Positions 7,249-11,570 of a DNA stretch of 11,570 nt are shown in pieces. Position numbers and translations under genes: made by a program. The stretch's first letter is position 1. Each line of letters opens with the position of its first letter. The stretch comes from Sphingomonadales bacterium (lineage in GTDB: Bacteria; Pseudomonadota; Alphaproteobacteria; Sphingomonadales; Sphingomonadaceae): the NCBI GenBank assembly GCA_025360285.1, contig JANYCM010000191.1, positions 1-11,570 on the forward strand. Direction: 5' to 3'. The notes below the pieces were generated by a model, which saw nothing but the letters and a program-made list of their open reading frames with translations, did not search any database and had not been told where the DNA came from.

Positions 7249-7719
7249 ATGTTGCGATTGCTTTATGCCGGTATTGCCGTCTTTGTCTTAGCCGCCCCGG
7301 CGGCTGCGACGGAAAACAAAGTATTGAAATGTCACACCGGGGAGGCCCGCGCTGCTGGCCCCTCGGGCGGTCCGGCGCTGGTCGCCAATGTGCCGGCATC
7401 GATGACGCCGATCGATCTCAACGCCGTACTGATAACGGACAAGAAGCTGACCAAGTCGGTCATCGTCGAAGGCCTGTTTGCCATGCGTACACCGACCAAC
7501 GGCCTGAAGATCATGGCCCGGCTGGTCAATTGCACCAAATATCCACTGGTGGTGCAGGCGCGTTCCAACTTCATGGATGGCAACCAGATGCCGACCGAGG
7601 CGGCGTCGGCCTGGAAGCCGGTATTCCTGTCGCCGCTGGCCACAGCGGTGTATGAAGAAGCTTCGATCGGCCGCGGCAATGTCGGCGCCTATCTGATCGA
7701 ATTGCGCCCCGACCTGTGA
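7249..7719 (+). CDS. YcfL/DUF1425-like periplasmic protein
   Basis: 156 residues. A signal peptide (1-20, AAA before Thr21) without a lipobox precedes a beta-rich domain. The segment NGLKIMARLVNCTKYPLVVQ (84-103) followed by RSNFMDGNQM (105-114), AWKPVFLSPLATAVYE (121-136) and AYLIELR (147-153) fits the DUF1425/YcfL pattern: a strand with a conserved Asn-Thr turn, a strand ending in an aromatic-Asp-x-x-Gly turn, a Trp-containing strand and a terminal strand. Two Cys (28, 95) could pair. E. coli ycfL lies next to lpoB and encodes a small lipoprotein of unknown role; the same neighbourhood here supports the call, although sequence similarity is remote. The ATG is three bases after the TPR gene's stop, with GGGGGA in that gene's last codons as ribosome site. 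Its stop overlaps the next gene's start. Confidence 0.65.
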   Translation: MLRLLYAGIAVFVLAAPAAATENKVLKCHTGEARAAGPSGGPALVANVPASMTPIDLNAVLITDKKLTKSVIVEGLFAMRTPTNGLKIMARLVNCTKYPLVVQARSNFMDGNQMPTEAASAWKPVFLSPLATAVYEEASIGRGNVGAYLIELRPDL

Positions 7720-8600
7720 AAATCGCCGGTGCCGCCCTGATCGCGTCGCTGGCGCTGGCAGCGGCCACTGGCGCCCAGGCGCAACTGCGCACCAATGTGC
7801 CACCGCCGCCGCGCCCCGGGGCCACAGGCCCGCAAACTGTCGGTCCGGCGGCCGATGCCAGCAAGGCACTCGATGTCACCGGCAAGGTCAATGACGGCAT
7901 GACCTATGTTGTCGGCGGTGCGGCACATACAGCGATGACCATGGACCCGTCGATCGTTCCGGCGCTGGGCAAGACCAGTTCGGTGATCAGCAAGCTTGGT
8001 TATGGCCTGTCGGGTGCCAAGATTGCCGTCGATGCCTATCGCGGCGACACACCAGCGGTCATTGAAGGCACGGTGCAGCTTGGTGTCGATGTCGCTGTCG
8101 ATGCGGCCTGTGCCAGCACCGGCCCTGGCGCCGTGCCCTGTGGGGCGGCCTATGCCGGCGGCAAGTTGCTCGGTACCGGTATCAGCTATGGCGTCGAATA
8201 CGCCACGGGGCATTCCATCGGCGAACATGTCTATGATGGCGGCCAATGGGTGAAGCACCAGATCGATCCGTCGACCGACCCGGCGCAGCAAGCCTATTGG
8301 GACCGCGCCGCTGACGATATGCGCGCCCGCCATGCTGCGACCGCCGCCGAAAACGCCCAGGCCAATGATGATGACGCCCGCGCCGCCGCGCAATATGAAG
8401 CGAACCGCCAGGCAGCCGCGCGGGCCGACGCGGAGGCGCGTGACGCTGCCGCCCAGAACGCCATGTTCTGGTCATCGATGGCGGCAGTAAGTGCCTCCCA
8501 AGCCGCACCGCGCAGCGAAGGCGGTGGCCCGTCCGTCAACGGCTGTCATCCCGGCCATAATGAATCTGCCCATCCCGGAGGTTGCCATGCACCGCGTTAA
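7716..8600 (+). CDS. Secreted Gly/Ala-rich protein with Cys/His tail, unknown function
   Basis: 294 residues, not recognised as a named family. The GTG at 7716 overlaps the previous TGA as GTGA, typical of translational coupling, and immediately starts a good signal peptide (MKIAGAALIASLALAAATGA, cleavage after Ala22). A short Pro-rich segment (28-36) follows. Residues ~88-172 are Gly/Ala-rich and amphipathic, similar in texture to glycine-zipper or pretoxin-like regions, with Cys132 and Cys142 as a possible disulfide. Residues 187-250 are an Ala-rich charged helix, perhaps a coiled coil. The last 20 residues contain CHPGH (277-281) and HPGGCH (286-291), giving two Cys and four His, a possible metal-binding or redox tail. 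Fourth gene of the run; it overlaps the fifth by 14 bases. A role in the same envelope assembly is inference. A relation to polymorphic-toxin pretoxin regions is possible, but no toxin domain is visible. Confidence 0.75.
   Translation: MKIAGAALIASLALAAATGAQAQLRTNVPPPPRPGATGPQTVGPAADASKALDVTGKVNDGMTYVVGGAAHTAMTMDPSIVPALGKTSSVISKLGYGLSGAKIAVDAYRGDTPAVIEGTVQLGVDVAVDAACASTGPGAVPCGAAYAGGKLLGTGISYGVEYATGHSIGEHVYDGGQWVKHQIDPSTDPAQQAYWDRAADDMRARHAATAAENAQANDDDARAAAQYEANRQAAARADAEARDAAAQNAMFWSSMAAVSASQAAPRSEGGGPSVNGCHPGHNESAHPGGCHAPR
8577..8581 (+). promoter_or_regulatory. Strong Shine-Dalgarno inside the preceding gene, deciding the start at 8587
   Basis: GGAGG lies 5 bases before the ATG at 8587 and within the last codons of the upstream gene (encoding part of its HPGG tail). 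It selects this ATG over an earlier ATG at 8491 that lacks a signal peptide. Confidence 0.7.
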
Positions 8601-9417
8601 CCGGCTGTTATTGTTGTCGGCTGTCTGTCTGGCGGTGCCAGCGATGGCCCAGTATCGGGCGACCGATGCCGAGGTGATAACGCCGCCACCACCCCCGCCG
8701 CCGCCGGGCATGGTCGCCGCCGATAATTTCCGCGCCGTCTATGCCAAAGCGCGGCGGCCGCGGATCCTGATCTTCTGGAATCGTGAACTGAGCGAAGAAG
8801 TGCGGTCGCAATATCGTGACAATCTGCATGTCGAAACAAGGAACGACAGCCGCGCATCAGCTAGCGATGATGTCAGCCAATCCCGCCTCGGCACGTCGCG
8901 GCTGCAGGAAGCGACGGCGAGCAGCCGGTCATCGCTGGATGCGTCGGTCGGTACGGACAGGCTGACAACCAGCCGGGACGGGCTGGACGAAACCACAAAT
9001 TTTGCCGTGGAAGCGGCGTTTTCCGAAACGCTCGCCGCCAATGGCGCGGTGCTGATCGATCGTAACTTGGCGATGCGCACGTCGCGTGGGGCGCGCAAGG
9101 CCGGTGAACGCGCCAATATGCAGGATATTGAAACCGAGGCGGCCACCTCACGCGCTGATCTATTGATCGAAGTGCTGCAATCGCCGGCACCGGGCACACC
9201 GACGGGAGCGGCATTCAAGGTGACCGTGAAGGATATTCGCGCGGCACGCCTGCTGGCGGCATTTACCAGCACCGGGGCGGCGCCGCGCGGCCGTGCGCCG
9301 CTGGTGGCAGGGCCAGGCGGCTTTGTACGGGCAACGGCGATGGGCACGTCGCCGGGCGGTGCCGGCCATGAACTCGCTAACCGGACGATGGCGGAACTGG
9401 CGAGGTCGCTGCGGTAG
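8587..9417 (+). CDS. Secreted protein with polyproline spacer and possible LpoB/CsgG-type fold
   Basis: 276 residues, unrecognised by family name. Signal peptide 1-21 (AMA before Gln22) is followed by eight prolines (33-40). The strand RRPRILIFWNRELS (56-69) precedes a low-complexity Ser/Arg/Asp/Thr-rich insert (~74-135). Then come helix NFAVEAAFSETLAANG (138-153), strand AVLIDRNLAMR (154-164), an AT-rich-in-Glu linker helix (170-188), strand SRADLLIEVLQS (188-199) and strand FKVTVKDIRAARLLAAF (210-226). That order (strand, helix ending in a NG-x-x-V-x-D-R-type turn, acidic core strand, strand with a D-x-x-x-x turn) parallels LpoB and CsgG domains, including the first gene of this run, but with no close sequence match; this is a structural guess. 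A Gly-rich stretch (242-260) and an amphipathic helix (260-275) end the protein. Start chosen for the signal peptide and the GGAGG at 8577-8581. Confidence 0.7.
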   Translation: MHRVNRLLLLSAVCLAVPAMAQYRATDAEVITPPPPPPPPGMVAADNFRAVYAKARRPRILIFWNRELSEEVRSQYRDNLHVETRNDSRASASDDVSQSRLGTSRLQEATASSRSSLDASVGTDRLTTSRDGLDETTNFAVEAAFSETLAANGAVLIDRNLAMRTSRGARKAGERANMQDIETEAATSRADLLIEVLQSPAPGTPTGAAFKVTVKDIRAARLLAAFTSTGAAPRGRAPLVAGPGGFVRATAMGTSPGGAGHELANRTMAELARSLR

Positions 9418-9515
9418 CCCAATTTTAGAGCCGAAACGGGTGACCTGCGGCTGCTGATCTAGAACGGTTGGGCAGCGTCAAAGCCATGTACTACACGTGC
9501 CAAAAAGGCTATGAA

Positions 9516-9535
9516 AGCGGCTGAGACCGCTCTTT
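9516..9535 (+). terminator. Weak candidate terminator after the five-gene run
   Basis: AGCGG (9516-9520) and CCGCT (9527-9531) pair across CTGAGA, followed by CTTT then A-rich sequence. The stem is only 5 bp and the T-run is short, and it is about 100 bases past the last stop, so the call is tentative; no better terminator was seen closer to 9417. Confidence 0.3.
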
Positions 9536-9557
9536 AAAATCGATAGAAGCGATCGGT

Positions 9558-9588
9558 GCGGGATGTTTGTTACGCAAACAATCCTCGC
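9558..9588. repeat. Imperfect long inverted repeat (hairpin) in the AT-rich gap
   Basis: GCGGGATGTTTG (9558-9569) pairs with CAAACAATCCTCGC (9575-9588) around TTACG, giving 12 base pairs with two single-base bulges on the right arm. There is no T-run on the plus strand. It could be an RNA hairpin or a protein-binding dyad. Confidence 0.5.
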
Positions 9589-9771
9589 CACGCCGTAAAA
9601 AGCGCAAAAACGGTAAACTTCGTCAACTTCCAAAAAAAATCGGGCCGTGATCGTCGCTTAAAAAAATCGATCAAGAACGTGTTATTCCTGCACTGGCGGG
9701 CGCCCCGACAGGCCGCCGGCTTGATGCTGTACGCTACGTTGTGGCCATCGAATGCGATCGCCTCAGGCGGC

Positions 9772-9846
9772 TGGCTCCCCGGGCAGGATTCGAACCTGCG
9801 ACCATTCGATTAACAGTCGAATGCTCTACCGCTGAGCTACCGAGGA
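9772..9846 (-). tRNA. trnN: tRNA-Asn, anticodon GTT
   Basis: On the minus strand all tRNA parts are present in 75 bases: acceptor stem TCCTCGG (9846-9840) pairing with CCGGGGA, D arm GCTC/GAGC, anticodon stem TTCGA/TCGAA with loop CTGTTAA, T arm GCAGG/CCTGC with TTCGAAT, discriminator G and an encoded CCA (9774-9772). The anticodon GTT lies at 9814-9812, so it reads Asn codons. It is 60 bases downstream of the nadK stop but has its own promoter. Identification is secure. Confidence 0.97.
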
Positions 9847-9862
9847 ATAGCGCGAGGGGGCG

Positions 9863-9891
9863 GCTATAGCGGTCACCCAAGCCCGAGACAA
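9863..9891 (-). promoter_or_regulatory. Sigma70-like promoter of tRNA-Asn
   Basis: On the minus strand TTGTCT (9891-9886) and TATAGC (9868-9863) are spaced by exactly 17 bases and match the consensus at 4 of 6 positions each. The segment after the -10 box is CGCCCCC, a GC-rich discriminator of the kind seen at stable-RNA promoters under stringent control. Transcription would begin about 10 bases before the mature tRNA 5' end. Confidence 0.6.
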
Positions 9892-9906
9892 GGGCCGATA
9901 CAGGGC

Positions 9907-10680
9907 TTAGCTGGCAAATTGTTCGGCAACGATACGATCATCAAGCGCATAGCCCGGATCGAACAGCAATTGCAGGCGAATTGATTTGTCGGTGATGACG
10001 CGAACGCAGGCGACATCGCGGACCTCACGTTGATCGGCGACGGCGGAAACCGGGCGCTTCTTGGCCTCCAGCACGCGGAATTCGATGACACTGGCCTGGG
10101 GCAGCAGTGCCCCGCGCCAGCGCCGCGGCCGGAACGGGCTGATCGGGGTCAGCGCCAGCAGGTCGGATTGCAGCGGCAGGATTGGGCCATTGGCCGACAG
10201 ATTATAGGCGGTGGAACCCGCTGGCGTCGCCACCAGCACGCCATCGCAGATCAATTCCTCCATCCGCACCTTGCCATCGATGGCGATCTCGATCTTGGCG
10301 GTCTGGCGGGTTTCGCGCAGCAGCGATACTTCATTGATGGCGGGCGAAGAAATCCTGTCGCCGCCCACGGTTTCAGCGGTCATCAACAGCGGATGCAAGG
10401 TAAAGGCGCGGGCAGCGGCCACGCGGCGCGGCAAGTCGTCGGCGTCGAACTCATTCATCATGAAGCCGACGGTGCCGCGGTTCATGCCGAACATCGGCTT
10501 GGGCTCGCTTGCTGACAGCGCTTCGTGAAGGGTGTGGAGCAGGAAGCCGTCGCCGCCCAGCGCCACCACGACATCTGCATCGCGCACACTGACGAAATCA
10601 TGCCGGGCGCGCAGCAGGGCACCGGCGGCTTCGGCAACGTCGGTATCCGATACCAGCAGGGCCAGGCGGGGATCAGCCAC
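9907..10680 (-). CDS. nadK: NAD kinase (NAD+ to NADP+ by ATP)
   Basis: 257 residues, the usual size of alphaproteobacterial NAD kinases. It phosphorylates the 2'-hydroxyl of NAD+ adenosine to give NADP+ in the cytosol. Visible signatures: GGDG (42-45) with the catalytic Asp44, GMNRGTVGFMMNEF (65-78), the NE pair (116-117) in PAINEVSLLR, and the long glycine-rich motif GVLVATPAGSTAYNLSANGP (147-166). The C-terminal segment KRPVSAVADQREVRDV also fits the family. The start is a GTG at 10680, the only early start that keeps the first strand (LALLVSDT); it lies inside the last codons of moaA, overlapping it by 8 bases, so translation is probably coupled. No good Shine-Dalgarno is apparent. All key residues appear intact. 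Confidence 0.96.
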   Translation of the reverse strand: MADPRLALLVSDTDVAEAAGALLRARHDFVSVRDADVVVALGGDGFLLHTLHEALSASEPKPMFGMNRGTVGFMMNEFDADDLPRRVAAARAFTLHPLLMTAETVGGDRISSPAINEVSLLRETRQTAKIEIAIDGKVRMEELICDGVLVATPAGSTAYNLSANGPILPLQSDLLALTPISPFRPRRWRGALLPQASVIEFRVLEAKKRPVSAVADQREVRDVACVRVITDKSIRLQLLFDPGYALDDRIVAEQFAS

Positions 10681-11570
10681 CGGTGACGCTCATGTGGCGG
10701 CGCACAGCGGGGACGGCGGCACGGCGATCGATGATGAAATCATGGCCCTTGGGTTTGCGCGAAATGGCTTCATCGAGAGCCCTGTCCAGCGCCGCACCGC
10801 CCGGATTCGCCCGCACGACGGCGCGCAGATCGGCGACATCATCCCGGCCAAGGCACATGTAGAGCTGCCCTGTGGCGGTAAGGCGAACCCGGTTGCAGCT
10901 TTCGCAGAAATTATGGGTGAGGGGGGTGATGAAGCCCAGCCGTTGCCCGGTTTCGCCGATGCGGACATAACGCGCGGGTCCGCCGGTGGAATCGGGCAGG
11001 TCGTGCAGGGTGAAGCGCTTTGCCAGCCGCTCGCGGACGCGCGACAGCGGCAGATATTGATCGACACGATCGCCATCGATCTCGCCCAGCGGCATCGTTT
11101 CGATAAGCACCAGATCATGGCCGCCCTGGGTCGCAAAGGCCAGCATGGTCTCGATTTCATCGTCATTGACGCCGGCAAGCGCCACCATGTTGAGCTTGAC
11201 ATGCAGACCCGCCGACTTTGCCGCGGCAATGCCCTCCAGCACCTGCGACAGTCGCCCCCAACGGGTGATGGCGGCGAATTTGTCGGCATCCAGCGTATCG
11301 AGGCTGATATTCACCCGGCGCACCCCGGCGGCGCGCAGATCATCGGCAAAGCGCCCCATTTGCGAACCATTGCTGGTCAGCGTCAGTTCGTCGAGGTCGC
11401 CGCTGCGCAGATGGCGCCCCAGCGCCTTGACCAGATCGATGATGCCGCGGCGGACCAGGGGCTCGCCGCCGGTCAGGCGTAGCTTGCGGGTGCCGCGCCG
11501 GATGAAGGCGGTGGCGAGCCGATCGATTTCTTCAAGGCTGAGTATTTCGGCCTTGGGCAGGAAGGTCATG
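10673..11570 (-). CDS. moaA: GTP 3',8-cyclase MoaA, molybdenum cofactor synthesis (5' end beyond window)
   Basis: A radical SAM enzyme that, with MoaC, converts GTP to cyclic pyranopterin phosphate, the first step of molybdopterin synthesis. The visible part is about 298 residues; the N-terminal CxxxCxxC cluster that binds the first 4Fe-4S and SAM lies just off the right edge, and the Met at 11569 is internal (family proteins continue from a ...CM..E..xFLPK segment). Seen here, counting from that Met: GGEP (34-37, SAM binding), NISLDTLD (87-94), the second-cluster cysteines 222, 225 and 239 in FCESCNRVRL...MCLGR, and the C-terminal Gly-Gly required for activity in MoaA. It overlaps nadK by 8 bases and is probably co-transcribed with it. 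Other mo-genes would lie upstream or elsewhere. Confidence 0.96.
   Translation of the reverse strand, partial: MTFLPKAEILSLEEIDRLATAFIRRGTRKLRLTGGEPLVRRGIIDLVKALGRHLRSGDLDELTLTSNGSQMGRFADDLRAAGVRRVNISLDTLDADKFAAITRWGRLSQVLEGIAAAKSAGLHVKLNMVALAGVNDDEIETMLAFATQGGHDLVLIETMPLGEIDGDRVDQYLPLSRVRERLAKRFTLHDLPDSTGGPARYVRIGETGQRLGFITPLTHNFCESCNRVRLTATGQLYMCLGRDDVADLRAVVRANPGGAALDRALDEAISRKPKGHDFIIDRRAAVPAVRRHMSVTGG

Larger units (their letters stand above)
9418..9771. other. Gene-free AT-rich interval between the five-gene run and tRNA-Asn
   Basis: No credible gene was found in these 354 bases. The middle (roughly 9480-9690) is clearly richer in A and T than the rest of the window, with A-tracts at 9597-9601, 9606-9610, 9632-9639 and 9660-9666. 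It contains a long imperfect hairpin (9558-9588) and a weak terminator-like hairpin (9516-9535). The last ~70 bases return to high GC and include a GCGATCGC palindrome (9754-9761) and a CGCC/GGCG hairpin (9759-9769) just downstream of the tRNA 3' end. It could hold an untranslated 3' region, a small RNA or degraded sequence. Confidence 0.6.

Noticed and set aside
9457..9537. Short frame ending RAKKAMKAAETAL, resembling a histone-H1-like tail
   Set aside because: It is bounded by a stop just upstream and has no start codon or ribosome site; too short to support even as a remnant.
9556..9813. 85-codon frame running into tRNA-Asn and ending in LPGQDSNLRPFD
   Set aside because: That ending is the classic false translation of the antisense of a tRNA; the GTG start has no ribosome site and the composition is not protein-like.
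9747..9824. Shared 8-mer TCGAATGC in the tRNA anticodon arm and at 9748-9755, as a possible attachment-site duplication
   Set aside because: Too short, not at the tRNA 3' end, and no integrase or mobile gene is nearby.

Overview
The window looks like chromosomal DNA of a GC-rich alphaproteobacterium, most likely a sphingomonad. That placement is inferred from base composition, the protein flavour and the GVDR-like alphaproteobacterial style of NadK and MoaA; no rRNA or other decisive marker is present. No mobile element, CRISPR array or phage gene was seen. Both window ends cut through genes.

Left block (1-3428, minus strand): a three-gene set read right to left, circularly permuted ATP-grasp protein, then alpha-E (DUF403) helical protein, then a transglutaminase-like cysteine protease that runs off the left edge. 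This is a recurrent bacterial association, proposed in the literature to be a peptide-ligating and peptide-cleaving (amidoligase) system, but its substrate is unknown. A separate minus-strand gene (3525-4946) encodes a Trp/Gly-rich DUF6600-type envelope lipoprotein candidate with a Pro/Asn/Arg-rich repetitive tail.

Centre block (5148-9417, plus strand): five tightly packed genes, all with Sec-type signal peptides, preceded by a plausible sigma70-type promoter at 5068-5096 and diverging from the DUF6600 gene. The first three resemble LpoB (periplasmic activator of a peptidoglycan synthase), a COG3014-type TPR protein and a YcfL/DUF1425 protein, a trio known to cluster in gammaproteobacteria, where they are lipoproteins. 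Here none has a lipobox. The last two are not recognised: one has a Gly/Ala-rich middle and a Cys/His tail, the other looks like a second LpoB/CsgG-type fold behind a polyproline spacer. The overlaps and short gaps suggest a single transcript for a periplasmic or outer-membrane assembly. This is the most interesting part of the window.

Right block: a gene-free, unusually AT-rich stretch (9418-9771), then minus-strand genes in the order moaA (partial, right edge), nadK (overlapping moaA by 8 bases) and tRNA-Asn(GTT) with its own good sigma70-like promoter. These are housekeeping genes for molybdenum cofactor synthesis, NADP synthesis and translation.
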